Notes: a model not told the origin generated them from the sequence alone. A DNA stretch of 64,000 nt from Desulfobulbus sp. (GCA_009780825.1 WQZH01000009.1:1-64000); one strand, 5' to 3'. Numbered from the stretch's first letter, positions 7,841 through 17,000 are shown. Numbers and translations are program-made.

Positions 7841-10800
7841 TTATGTTTGATAGGGAACTGAGGCGGTCCGGTCGAGCTTGCCCCAGCCGACCCACACACC
7901 TTTGAGGGCCCTGAGGATCGCCCGGATGACGACAATGTTGAGGACCGGCCGATAGATGAATCGCATCGGCAGGACCAGCCAGGTCTGAGTCAGTGGTTCT
8001 CTTTCCACCAGACAGGCGACCGCGGCCAAAACGAAATCGGTGATGAGAAAGGCAAGAAAGTAGCAATAGAGCATCGAATTGGCCGGATTCATCACCAAGG
8101 AAAACAGGAGGATCAAATCGATGATCGAGCCCAGGGCAACCAAAAAAATGTTGAAGAACCAGGCGCTGGGTAAACTGAACCAGCCAAGGGCCGGATATTG
8201 GGGATTGAACAACAGCTCGCGGTGTTTCCAGAGGCATTGAAGGGTGCCGAAGGCCCAGCGGAACCTTTGCTTGGCAAAAGCGCGTATTGTTTCCGGCGCC
8301 TCGGTCCAGGCCACGGCAAGCGGTGCGTAGTGGATGGTGTAGCCGCATTGGTGCAGGGCCAGGGTCAAATCGGTATCTTCGGCCAGGGTTTCGACGCTGA
8401 TGCCGCCTGCCTCCTGAATGGCGCTGATCCGAAAGGCGCTGACCGCTCCGGGCACCACGGTGATGCAGTTCAATGTGTGGTAGGCCCTCCGATCGAGGTT
8501 GAAGCCGCAGGTGTATTCCAAGGACTGGAACCGGGCCATCAGGGTCTTGGGGTTGCCGACCTTGGCCCGTCCGGAAACCGCGCCCACAGCCGGATCAACG
8601 AAGGGCCGGATGAGATGGTCGATGGTCTGCGGGGTGAACTGGGTGTCGGCGTCCAGGCTGACCATGAACGCATGGCTGAGGGCCTTCATTCCGTTGCGCA
8701 ACGCCATGGCCTTGCCCATGTTGACCTGGCGGATCAACCGGATACGGGAATCTTCCTCGGCCATGGCGGTGACAATCGCGGCGGTAGCGTCGTGGGAGCC
8801 GTCGTCGATTACGATTATTTCCATGGGGCCGGGATACAAGGTGTTGAGTACCGAGCGGAGCGTGTCGCGGATGACCTTTTCTTCGTTGTAGGCGGCGATC
8901 AACACACTGACCGGCGGACAGAACGCTTCGGCGTCGGCGGGTGTACCTTTGTTGGTCCAGCGGCTGCGAATAGCCAACCAGGCGACGGCCAGGGTCCGCA
9001 CCATAGTCAAGGCTGTGGCGAGAATCATGAAGGCCCAGAAGAAGTTGGTCAATCCGTGCATGGCGGTGAAGCCGCTTTCGTTGATCATCCGGGTGAGAAA
9101 CTGCTGGTTGTCCGGGACAACGGGCATGAGCTGTTCAGCCGGTATGCCGACCAGGTCCGGCAGCGGCAGGATTCGGTCGCCGCGGGTATTGAGATAATCG
9201 ATGACCAGCGGGAGCGCCGCGATGGTCTGGCTGCGATCACCACCGGCATCGTGGAGCAGAACCACACTGCCTTTCTGTATCCGGCTGCGTTGCACACGCC
9301 TGAGGATGGCGTCGACGCCAGGTTGGGCCCAATCTTCTGGATCGATATCCTCGGTCATGGTGAGGTATCCCATTTCCTGCGCCAGCTTGACCGGCACCAG
9401 TTCCTCCTGATCGGTGGGATTGGTGTCGGCGTTGTAGGGCGGGCGGAAGAGGAGGGTGGAATGACCGGTGATCGATTCAAGCAGCCGCTGGGTGGCGTTG
9501 AATTCCAGATGGGCACGCTCCTCGGAAACTTCGGCGATGTTGGGGTGAGTGTACGTATGCACGCCGATCATGTGTCCTTCGGCGAGGATCCGCTGTACTA
9601 TCTTGGGATACCTTTCCATGTTGGCGCCGATCATGAAAAAGGTGGCCTTGACGTTCTTCTCCTTGAGGATATCGAGGATTTGGGGCGTCCATTTATTGTC
9701 CGGGCCATCGTCGAAGGTGATAGTCACGCCATCTTCAGGGGCCTCTCCCTGGTGCTGCACCGTCAGATAACTGGGAAAGGTGTCGTAGACGGCAGTCAGC
9801 ATCGCTCCGGGCTTGGCCTTTTCATCGACCAGGATGCGGCGTGAACCGTTACTCCGTCCGTCGGCAATGTTGATCAGGTTGCCGTGGCCGCTCTGGGCAA
9901 TATTGGTACCGGACTTGATGATTTCCAGAAGAGCCAAGTCGTGGCTGGATGGGATGGTGGCAAAGGTGAAATCCAAGACATCCCAGATGGCCGGGTCCTC
10001 GACCCCCAATTTGTTGATGGCAATGCCGCCGACGTGCAGGGATCGAGCCGCTGTCAACTGATTGAGGAAGGTGATGGCGTCGAGAAACCAGACGGTATGG
10101 AGGCTCTGCCCTGTTTCGTAAATAAAATGAGGGTTCAATGCAGGCTGGTTGAATGCGCAGGAGGTTTGCGCCGAGTGTTTTGCCCGGGTCATGACATCGA
10201 CGAAACTGAGGAGTGCCGCTGATTTTTTACCGTCGGTCCAATCGTAGCCGTAGGAACCGAGAGAAATGATCCATTGGCTTGGGGTGCCGTAATCGCCGAC
10301 CAGGGTCGACAGCCAGCCGTTGAAAAATTCTTGTGAGGCGATCGGACCGGGTTGGTCGGATTCAGCGTGCTCGTCATGGAGCATGGCGACAAAATGATCG
10401 ACAAAATCTGCGAGATGGTCGAGATCATAGATATTTAAATCCTGGTCGGTCGGGACGCAGAGCCATAGTTCCAGATGCGCCTGGTGCAAGGCCGCGGCGA
10501 TCTTGCCAAGAAAGATGCTCATGTTTTTGCGATAGCTGGGATCGAGTTGCTGCCAGTCGAGCACCACTCCGCCCGCCTTCATGGAGGCGAGCGTTGTGCA
10601 CAGAAGGGCGATGAATTGATCCTGTCGCTGGGGAGAGCCGTTAACGAGGGATTCCACCGCTTCGATCATCCTGGAATCATCCGTATTCAGATTGCTGAGC
10701 AGCGGCATAAGCACCACGCCTTGTTCCTGGATCAAGGCAATCAAGTCCGCATCCGCTGTTGATTTCAGCTTGCCGACCTCGATATCGAAGCTCAGCCAAT

Positions 10801-11314
10801 CCGGACAAAGATGGGTGAGTTTATCCAGATGTTCTTTGAGAGAATCAAGACTGTCCTGATCCCCGTTTTCGTAGAATCCCAACCGGATTTCAGTGGGCCG
10901 ATTCGTTGGCGCGATGCTGCCCGTCTTCTTGTTGTCTTGGGTGGACGGCGGATGGCGGCGCGTTTTGACGGCGGATGATTCGGCGGTACTCACCTTGTGT
11001 TTCTTGACATAGTTCAGCCACAGACGTTTGGCGGATTGGTCATTGTACTGAAGCGTTTTTTTGCTCTGCTGGGCTTTGTTGGCTTGCAGCAACTGTTCCA
11101 CCGCCGGCGGCACGGTGAGATGTGAAGGCAGCACGAGTGTCTGAATGAAGAGGATGACGGCAACGAACACGAGCAGGCCGATGACGAACATCACCCGGCG
11201 GAATCTGGGCCAGCGCTTGCCGCGCTGGTCGAGAAAGACAAAAGATTCCCGATTGACGGCATTATCCGCGGCAGGGGGATGATCGGCTTGGTGATCAAGG
11301 GGTGACTGGTTCAT
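7841..11314 (-). CDS. GH18-like / NodB polysaccharide deacetylase / GT2 glycosyltransferase fusion
   Basis: A 1157-residue membrane protein with three domains. Residues 41-62 form a membrane segment. Residues about 143-500 are a GH18-like barrel in which the usual DxxDxDxE becomes VVLDWQQ (Gln255 where the catalytic Glu is expected). Residues about 525-720 are a NodB deacetylase with TFDDGP, HTYTH, RPPYN and LLHDAG, all motifs intact. Residues about 755-1150 are a processive GT2 synthase with IDDGS, DADTQ, an AED acid/base region and QRFRW, flanked by membrane segments. By analogy to PgaB plus PgaC, it would polymerise and deacetylate an N-acetylhexosamine polymer in one chain. The product is inference. 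Confidence 0.9.
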   Translation of the reverse strand: MNQSPLDHQADHPPAADNAVNRESFVFLDQRGKRWPRFRRVMFVIGLLVFVAVILFIQTLVLPSHLTVPPAVEQLLQANKAQQSKKTLQYNDQSAKRLWLNYVKKHKVSTAESSAVKTRRHPPSTQDNKKTGSIAPTNRPTEIRLGFYENGDQDSLDSLKEHLDKLTHLCPDWLSFDIEVGKLKSTADADLIALIQEQGVVLMPLLSNLNTDDSRMIEAVESLVNGSPQRQDQFIALLCTTLASMKAGGVVLDWQQLDPSYRKNMSIFLGKIAAALHQAHLELWLCVPTDQDLNIYDLDHLADFVDHFVAMLHDEHAESDQPGPIASQEFFNGWLSTLVGDYGTPSQWIISLGSYGYDWTDGKKSAALLSFVDVMTRAKHSAQTSCAFNQPALNPHFIYETGQSLHTVWFLDAITFLNQLTAARSLHVGGIAINKLGVEDPAIWDVLDFTFATIPSSHDLALLEIIKSGTNIAQSGHGNLINIADGRSNGSRRILVDEKAKPGAMLTAVYDTFPSYLTVQHQGEAPEDGVTITFDDGPDNKWTPQILDILKEKNVKATFFMIGANMERYPKIVQRILAEGHMIGVHTYTHPNIAEVSEERAHLEFNATQRLLESITGHSTLLFRPPYNADTNPTDQEELVPVKLAQEMGYLTMTEDIDPEDWAQPGVDAILRRVQRSRIQKGSVVLLHDAGGDRSQTIAALPLVIDYLNTRGDRILPLPDLVGIPAEQLMPVVPDNQQFLTRMINESGFTAMHGLTNFFWAFMILATALTMVRTLAVAWLAIRSRWTNKGTPADAEAFCPPVSVLIAAYNEEKVIRDTLRSVLNTLYPGPMEIIVIDDGSHDATAAIVTAMAEEDSRIRLIRQVNMGKAMALRNGMKALSHAFMVSLDADTQFTPQTIDHLIRPFVDPAVGAVSGRAKVGNPKTLMARFQSLEYTCGFNLDRRAYHTLNCITVVPGAVSAFRISAIQEAGGISVETLAEDTDLTLALHQCGYTIHYAPLAVAWTEAPETIRAFAKQRFRWAFGTLQCLWKHRELLFNPQYPALGWFSLPSAWFFNIFLVALGSIIDLILLFSLVMNPANSMLYCYFLAFLITDFVLAAVACLVEREPLTQTWLVLPMRFIYRPVLNIVVIRAILRALKGVWVGWGKLDRTASVPYQT

Positions 11315-11528
11315 AACACACGCAAGGTGTCTGGGCTATTCCCGTGGGCTATGCCAACGGGATTCCCCTGTTTGGACACCGCCGGGTAGATATATATGTG
11401 TTGAGTTCACTGTTTGTAATCGCGTCATCGTTTGAGTAAGGGGCAGGAAAGATTGTACTGGCGCCAGTCGTTTCTGCCTTCCTTATTGTGGCATGACGTG
11501 AGGAGCACTTTGAGTCAGATAATAATAA

Positions 11529-12008
11529 TTAATTACATAAAGAAGTAACTTTTTTCTCCAGATCGATCAACTCTGTCTTCCGCGGGAAATAGAAGATCAT
11601 TGCCGCAGCGGCTAAGGCTGAGAACAGCAGGAGATCGGTCTGGTTTTTACCCAAAAGAAAAAGAATGAGACCATAAATGGCAATCGCTTCGGTCATGGCC
11701 AGGACAACGATCATGGTGGTGGTGTAGCGTTGGATGACAGGGTGTTGCCGGGATCGGGACGATTTTGTCGGCGATGTCCTGACCGTCAGCAACAGCCGCC
11801 GTACCAGCCAGGACGCCGCCAGGGTCAAACCGGCGGCGATGTACAGCAGCATGCGCAGTTCTTCGTAGGTGGCGGCGGCGACAGTGATTGCCGAATCGCG
11901 CAGGAAAAAAGGAATGGCAATGACATACATGACCAACGATCCCGCCAGGGCACTCCAGACCGTCTTGAGCATGACCATTCCCTTGTCGAGTTCCTCTGTC
12001 GATAGCAT
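11529..12008 (-). CDS. Small four-helix membrane protein, unknown function
   Basis: The 159-residue product shows four hydrophobic segments (about residues 14-36, 48-67, 96-118 and 124-142), with a basic Ser/Arg-rich loop between the second and third. It matches no family I recognise. It lies just upstream of the synthase fusion, separated by 214 bp, in the same direction. Small membrane partners such as PgaD accompany some GT2 synthases, so an accessory role is possible but unproven. An AGAGG ribosome site precedes the ATG at 12008. Confidence 0.6.
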   Translation of the reverse strand: MLSTEELDKGMVMLKTVWSALAGSLVMYVIAIPFFLRDSAITVAAATYEELRMLLYIAAGLTLAASWLVRRLLLTVRTSPTKSSRSRQHPVIQRYTTTMIVVLAMTEAIAIYGLILFLLGKNQTDLLLFSALAAAAMIFYFPRKTELIDLEKKVTSLCN

Positions 12009-12205
12009 GGCGCCTCTTAATGCGTTGTGGGTTGACGGTGTCGTTTATCCCGTGGCAGGAGGATTCAAAGACGCGAAGATGTGTCCAAGGGGTTCATAGC
12101 ATGGGAGCACACTCTTGGCAACCCCGCAGCCGGCATTTCCGAGACGGTTCAACCACGGTGAGACAGGATTGGCGCTCGCCATGCTACCTTGCACACAGAT
12201 GGAGG

Positions 12206-12991
12206 TCATTTGATCAGCCGCCGTCGCATGGCCAACAGACCGAGCGCGATAAAAAGCAGGGAGAAACAGATCAGATAAGCGAAGCTGATCAAGGGACCCG
12301 CTTCCATCAACCCCAGGCAGCAGAAGCGGGTCAATTCCACCAGATGGTAGAGGGGAAAAAGGAAAGCGGCATACTGGCCCCACGCCGGCAGGCCCGCGAC
12401 CGGGAAAAAGGTGCCGCTGAAGAGGAACATCGGCGTGATGAAAAGGAAAACCGGCAGATTGAACATATCGATCGATGGCGTCACTCCGGTGAAGAATATG
12501 CCCACCGCGCCGAAGACGAGGCCGCCCAGAAAGGCAAGGGGGAGGATCAGCAATCCTTGCGGGAAGGCGACGAGTCCGAACAGCCCCAGCACCAAGGTCA
12601 TGATCAGGGCTGCCGCCGCCGCCCTGGTGGCGCTCCAGACGATCTCGGCCAGGATGATTTCCTCCAGGGAGAGCGGCGTGGTCATCATGCCGTCAAAGGT
12701 TTTTTGGTAGTACATGCGCACGAAGGACGAGTAGGTGGTTTCGAAGAAGGAAGTGTACATGATCGAGATGGCGATCAGGGCAGGAGCCATGAACTGGGTA
12801 TGGGCCAGCGAATGCCCGGCGTAGTGCACCTCTTTGATCAGCCCCTGGAAGCCGAGGCCGAAGGCGAGAACATAGAGCACCGGCTCCAGAAGCGGCACCA
12901 GGAAGTTGACTTTCCAGATCTTGCGGCAGACGACCAGATTCCGTTGCCAGACAGTCAAGAAACGCCAGGAAAGATTGTTAAAGACGGTCAT
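12206..12991 (-). CDS. ABC-2 type transporter permease (NodJ-like)
   Basis: A 261-residue inner-membrane protein with about six hydrophobic segments. The N-terminus (RNLVVCRKIWKVNFLVPLLEP) and the motif GTFFPVAGLPAW near residue 200 are typical of the ABC-2 permease group that includes NodJ. It partners the ATPase encoded immediately upstream, whose stop codon overlaps this start by four bases. Together they would export a lipid-linked saccharide or another hydrophobic compound; the substrate is not evident. The ATG at 12991 was chosen because the in-frame extension upstream lies entirely inside the ATPase gene. Confidence 0.88.
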   Translation of the reverse strand: MTVFNNLSWRFLTVWQRNLVVCRKIWKVNFLVPLLEPVLYVLAFGLGFQGLIKEVHYAGHSLAHTQFMAPALIAISIMYTSFFETTYSSFVRMYYQKTFDGMMTTPLSLEEIILAEIVWSATRAAAAALIMTLVLGLFGLVAFPQGLLILPLAFLGGLVFGAVGIFFTGVTPSIDMFNLPVFLFITPMFLFSGTFFPVAGLPAWGQYAAFLFPLYHLVELTRFCCLGLMEAGPLISFAYLICFSLLFIALGLLAMRRRLIK

Positions 12992-13926
12992 TCGCGCAGC
13001 TCCCTGCCGGTGAGACGGAGAAAAACATCTTCCAGGGTGGCGGATCGGAAGATGCACTGTCGACCGCAGAAGTCTTCGCGGATCGCCCGCTCTATAGCGG
13101 TATCGCCGTTGTTGTAGATGATGAGTCGGTCAGTCAGCTCGTCATAATCCACCGCATGGTCGTGTAGGAAGCCTCGCAGCGCTTCCTGTTCCGGGCCGGC
13201 GGTTTCGATGATCGAACGGCCGACATGTTCCTCGATCAGGCGGGCCGGTGTTCCCTCCACTAAAATCCTGCCGTGGTCTATGATCACCAGCCGGTCGCAC
13301 AGTTGGGCGGCTTCTTCCATATAATGGGTGGTGAGGATGAATGTCTTGCCGCGGGCGCGCAAGGTATGCAGCCGTTCCCACAGCAGATGCCGCGATTGCG
13401 GGTCGAGCCCGGTGGTCGGTTCATCGAGGATGATCAATTCAGGATCGTTGATCAATGCCCGGGCCAGGGTCAAGCGTCTGGCCAGTCCGCCCGAAAGTTC
13501 TCCCACCGTGGCTTCACGTTTTTTTTCCAGGGCGAAGAAGCGGAGCAACTCCTCGGCCCGCTCGCTGGCCAAGGATCGGGGAATGCGAAAATAACCGGCG
13601 AAGATCAGCAGGTTCTGGAAGACCGTCAAATCGGGATCAAGGGTGTTCTCCTGCTGGCAGACGCCGATGCGCGAACGGATCTGCCGCCATTGGGTGGCGA
13701 CGTCGAGGCCGAGCACCCGGATTGTGCCTGTACTGGGCGGGGAAAACCCGTACAGCATCCGAATGGTCGAGGTTTTGCCGGCCCCGTTGGGACCGAGCAG
13801 ACCAAAACATTCACCGGCCCGCACCGTGAAGGAAATGGAATCCACCGCCACCAGGCCATTGAATCGTTTGCCCAGATTCTCCACCTGGACGATGCGATCT
13901 GTGTTGTCTGGAACCATTGTGTCCAT
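12988..13926 (-). CDS. ABC transporter ATP-binding protein (NodI-like)
   Basis: The 312-residue protein carries Walker A GPNGAGKTS, signature LSGGLARRLTLARAL, Walker B LIILDEPTTGLDP and the switch region LTTHYMEEA. The LSGG-RRLTLARAL form and the C-terminal extension resemble NodI and DrrA-type export ATPases. It forms a complex with the NodJ-like permease, to which it is translationally coupled. The start at 13926 gives MDTMVPDN and lies 11 bp after the thioesterase stop; the ATG at 13917 is an alternative. Substrate unknown. Confidence 0.9.
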   Translation of the reverse strand: MDTMVPDNTDRIVQVENLGKRFNGLVAVDSISFTVRAGECFGLLGPNGAGKTSTIRMLYGFSPPSTGTIRVLGLDVATQWRQIRSRIGVCQQENTLDPDLTVFQNLLIFAGYFRIPRSLASERAEELLRFFALEKKREATVGELSGGLARRLTLARALINDPELIILDEPTTGLDPQSRHLLWERLHTLRARGKTFILTTHYMEEAAQLCDRLVIIDHGRILVEGTPARLIEEHVGRSIIETAGPEQEALRGFLHDHAVDYDELTDRLIIYNNGDTAIERAIREDFCGRQCIFRSATLEDVFLRLTGRELRE

Positions 13927-13937
13927 GGGAGAATACT

Positions 13938-14984
13938 TCAGATCAACGTGCGGTTGCGCAGCAGGGTATGCAGGCTGCGGCGGGCCGCCAGGAACCGGCC
14001 GTCTTCGGCATAGGTGGTCGGATGTACCGGGGGAACCGGATGGTGGCACAATTCGGCATCGACATTGACAAAGGTGAAGAGACAGGAATTGGACAGGGCC
14101 TTGGTCGTCCGATCCCGGCTGGTTCGCTCGATCCCGGTTTCGACGCACACGTAGCAATCTTCGGTGTACACCACCCGGGCGGTGAAGTGGAGTTTATCGC
14201 TCATGCGGACCGGATGAAAGAAGTTGATCCGGTTGACCCCGGCGATAATCGAGCGATGGGGCGTCACCATCTCCGAGCAGATGGAGGCGAGATCATAGGC
14301 CCGATGGACTAGGTAGCCGCCGAAAATGGTGAAAGGCACATTCTCCTGATCCAGATAGGTTCGTTCCCAGGCACCTGCCACCAGCCGGGCGCAGAGGATC
14401 CCGGAAAAATTCCGGTCATCCTGGGCCTGGTGCAGGGCTGTGAGCAGTTCATATTCCTGTTTGTCGGGAGGCTCGGAGCGGGCTGCCTGCTGATAACGGT
14501 ATTCCTCGCGCCGGGCCATGGCCTTCCCGGCCCGCTGTTTTTCGATAGGGTCGAGGTAGTCGAGCGGAGGCAAGGGAACATTGGCGACATCCTCGCCGTA
14601 TCCGGACCGGGCCACCATGGTGAAATAGCAGGAGGCGATATGCAGGGCGGGTTCGCCGGGTTGTTCCACCCGGATGCCGATTTCGAGCGAACTCCGACCG
14701 ACTTGGTTGATGGTGGCGGCGAACATGAGATCGCGGGTTACATCGACGGCATGGCGGACCACAATATTGTCGATAGCCGCAGTGACCACCCTGGCGGTGG
14801 GATGAAACTGGCGGACGTAGCGCAGCGCGGTTTCCTCGGCCACCTTGTCGAGAATTTCCAGTAATAGGCCGAAACGCATGTTGCCTTGCATGGGTTCATC
14901 CACCACCATGTAGCGGCGGCGCAGGGCCGGATCGCTGCCCAGAGGCAAAGTGGAATGATATACGGTATCGTGTGGACAGGTCAT
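13938..14984 (-). CDS. Acyl-CoA thioesterase, double hotdog
   Basis: A 348-residue cytoplasmic protein built from two hotdog repeats (about residues 30-165 and 195-330). The second contains GGYLVHRAYDLASICSE and the first MRFGLLLEILDKVAEE, matching the helix of the BACH/ACOT9-type acyl-CoA hydrolases. Such enzymes cleave acyl-CoA to free acid and CoA. An AAGGA site precedes the ATG at 14984; the in-frame upstream codons are not supported. It is the first gene of a run with the NodIJ-like exporter, so a lipid-linked substrate is conceivable. Confidence 0.8.
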   Translation of the reverse strand: MTCPHDTVYHSTLPLGSDPALRRRYMVVDEPMQGNMRFGLLLEILDKVAEETALRYVRQFHPTARVVTAAIDNIVVRHAVDVTRDLMFAATINQVGRSSLEIGIRVEQPGEPALHIASCYFTMVARSGYGEDVANVPLPPLDYLDPIEKQRAGKAMARREEYRYQQAARSEPPDKQEYELLTALHQAQDDRNFSGILCARLVAGAWERTYLDQENVPFTIFGGYLVHRAYDLASICSEMVTPHRSIIAGVNRINFFHPVRMSDKLHFTARVVYTEDCYVCVETGIERTSRDRTTKALSNSCLFTFVNVDAELCHHPVPPVHPTTYAEDGRFLAARRSLHTLLRNRTLI

Positions 14985-15152
14985 GTTTTTTCCTTTTGAT
15001 CTCTTTCCTGCGCAGAAGGGAATGGGCATAGTTCCGGGAAACTGTAGGGAGGATACGCGGTATTGGCAAGACCGATTTCATGCAATCCGCGCCACAGCCA
15101 ACGACGCATGTTGATCCGGCATCTCAGTGCATCTCGTACGATAAGCAGTATA

Positions 15153-15238
15153 TTGGTCTAAATAACAAACCAATAACAGCGATTATGGTTAATTTGGTTT
15201 GAAAATATACCAAAATATGTTATTGGTTGTACCAATAA
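15153..15238. promoter_or_regulatory. Three inverted repeats, probable GntR operator sites
   Basis: Upstream of the GntR-type gene lie ATTGGT...ACCAAT (15153-15175), TTTGGT...ACCAAA (15193-15214) and the perfect TTATTGGT-TGT-ACCAATAA (15220-15238). The GGT-N-ACC core is the form bound by FadR-subfamily regulators. The third site ends 18 bp before the GTG start, so binding should block transcription: autoregulation of the regulator-exporter pair is likely. The region also separates it from the divergent thioesterase gene. Confidence 0.6.
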
Positions 15239-15256
15239 ACGAACGAGGGAAAAACT

Positions 15257-16027
15257 GTGGCATCATTACGGGCGAAAGAGGATAAAAAATATACCTATAC
15301 GGTGCTGATCGAGCGGATCGGGACCATGATTCGCAACGGTGAGCTGCAACCGGGCAACAAACTGCCGCCCGAGCGGAAATTGGCGGAAATGTTCGGTGTG
15401 TCCCGCAGCAGCCTGCGCCAGGCTTTCCAGGTCTTGGCGGAACGCGGCATCATCGAGAGCCGGCAAGGGGATGGGACCTATCTGTTGAGTGTCATTGAGG
15501 CGCCCCTGTCCGTTGACGCCATCGCGGATGCCATCAGCGAGCAGAGTGGATTGCTGCATGAAATCGTCGAATTCCGCCAGATCATCGAACCCCGACTCGC
15601 CGCCTTGGCGGCCCGGCGGATCGCACCGGAGACCATTGACCGGTTAAAAATAGTGGTTTGCGACCAGCAGCGGGCGCTGACAACGGGGCGCGACGCCGAT
15701 GGATTTGACGCTGAATTCCATCAGCTTCTGGCGGCAAGTGCCGGTAATCGGGTGATCGCCAAGGTCATGTCCACCATTCAGTCAATCGTCAATGAAAGCC
15801 GGTCGGTCTGGTTGCAAAGCAGCGAACGCCGGTTCGCCTCAATGGAGGCGCATTTGCGGATTATCGACGCCCTGGAGGCGCGAGATGCCGATGCGGCCTA
15901 CTTGGCAATGCAACAACATATCGCGGAGATCGAGAGTTATCTCTTTGGCGAGCGGCAACAGGAATCAAATGAAGAGCCGGATGGGATAGTCTGCCCGGCA
16001 ACGTCAAACACCCGGGGAATCACCTGA
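15257..16027 (+). CDS. GntR/FadR-family transcriptional regulator
   Basis: The 256-residue protein has an N-terminal winged helix (residues about 12-78) with LPPERKLAEMFGVSRSSLRQ and the recognition-wing phrase ESRQGDGTYL, both standard for GntR. The C-terminal helical FCD domain (about 95-235) has RQIIEPRLAALAARR and the expected metal/ligand-binding Asp and His positions. The start is GTG, set by GAGGGA nearby. It is followed after 21 bp by a TauE/SafE exporter, which it probably controls. FCD ligands are usually small organic acids; whether that holds here is open. Confidence 0.9.
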   Translation: MASLRAKEDKKYTYTVLIERIGTMIRNGELQPGNKLPPERKLAEMFGVSRSSLRQAFQVLAERGIIESRQGDGTYLLSVIEAPLSVDAIADAISEQSGLLHEIVEFRQIIEPRLAALAARRIAPETIDRLKIVVCDQQRALTTGRDADGFDAEFHQLLAASAGNRVIAKVMSTIQSIVNESRSVWLQSSERRFASMEAHLRIIDALEARDADAAYLAMQQHIAEIESYLFGERQQESNEEPDGIVCPATSNTRGIT

Positions 16028-16048
16028 GGATGAGGCAAGGAGAAACGT

Positions 16049-16852
16049 ATGTCTGTGGAAATTATCGCGATGTATTTGGTGGTGGGGTTGATTGCCGGGG
16101 TATTGGCCGGTCTCCTGGGCGTTGGCGGCGGTTTGGTGATCGTGCCGATGCTGGTGTTCTGTTTTACCAAACAAGGCGTTCAAGCCGACCAGATCATGCA
16201 TTTGGCCCTTGGCACCTCGCTTGCCAGTATCATGTTCACCTCGATTTCGAGCTTCATGTCCCATCATAAGCGGGGCGCGGTGGACTGGATGATCGTCAAA
16301 CAGATCGTCCCCGGTATTCTGATCGGTGTTTTTGCGGGCACATTTGCCGCTTCCCGGTTGCCCACCGGTTTCCTGAAAGGCTTCTTTTGCCTGTTTGTCT
16401 ACGCGATCGCCACCCAGATGCTGCTCAACAAAAAACCCGCGGCCTCACGTGAACTCCCGGGCATCGTGGGCACATCCGGCATGGGAGCAGTCATTGGCGT
16501 CGTTTCCGCCCTGGTCGGCATCGGCGGCGGTTCTCTTTCGGTGCCTTTCATGCTTTGGTGCAATGTTCCGGGCCACCGGGCCATCGGCACCTCGGCGGCA
16601 ATCGGGTTTCCCATCGCCATTGCCGGCGCGGTTGGATATATCGTCAATAACCTGGAGGGAACGAATTTGCCGCCGCACAGCATCGGCTTTGTGTATTTGC
16701 CCGCCCTGGTCGGCATCGTCTGTGCCAGCATACTGACCGCTCCTCTCGGGGCCAAGCTGGCCCATGCCTTGCCGGTGGACAAGCTCAAGCGCATCTTTGC
16801 CTTCTTCCTCTACGCGGTCGCCACCAAGATGGCCTGGGGATTGATTTTCTAA
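16049..16852 (+). CDS. TauE/SafE family anion permease
   Basis: A 267-residue inner-membrane protein with about eight membrane segments and the twin glycine-rich motifs of the family: LLGVGGGLVIVPML near residue 25 and ALVGIGGGSLSVPF near residue 155. Members export or import sulfite, sulfoacetate or other small anions. An AAGGAGA site precedes the ATG. The upstream GntR gene and its operators suggest induction by the transported compound. In a sulfur-metabolising anaerobe a sulfur-containing anion is plausible but not shown. Confidence 0.9.
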   Translation: MSVEIIAMYLVVGLIAGVLAGLLGVGGGLVIVPMLVFCFTKQGVQADQIMHLALGTSLASIMFTSISSFMSHHKRGAVDWMIVKQIVPGILIGVFAGTFAASRLPTGFLKGFFCLFVYAIATQMLLNKKPAASRELPGIVGTSGMGAVIGVVSALVGIGGGSLSVPFMLWCNVPGHRAIGTSAAIGFPIAIAGAVGYIVNNLEGTNLPPHSIGFVYLPALVGIVCASILTAPLGAKLAHALPVDKLKRIFAFFLYAVATKMAWGLIF

Positions 16853-16868
16853 AAAAACTCTCGACCGG

Positions 16869-16894
16869 GCGATGCCCCGTTTATCGGGGCGTCG
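16869..16894 (+). terminator. Hairpin after the TauE/SafE gene
   Basis: An 11-bp stem (GCGATGCCCCG pairing with CGGGGCGTCGC, one G-T pair) with a TTTAT loop begins 16 bp after the stop codon. No clear T-run follows, so termination efficiency is uncertain. Confidence 0.4.
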
Positions 16895-17000
16895 CGTATT
16901 TGATAAGGCGAAACAAGCCGCTATCCGCAAGGAGATGACGATGGTCTCGTATAAGTTGCCGGTCGCAGCGGCGCGGCCTTGATCTCTCTTGTGCGGGTTG

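Noticed and set aside
8198..9844. Long plus-strand open frame (548 codons) opposite the synthase fusion
   Set aside because: It is antisense to motif-rich deacetylase and GT2 coding sequence and has no family resemblance; it follows from GC-rich codon bias.
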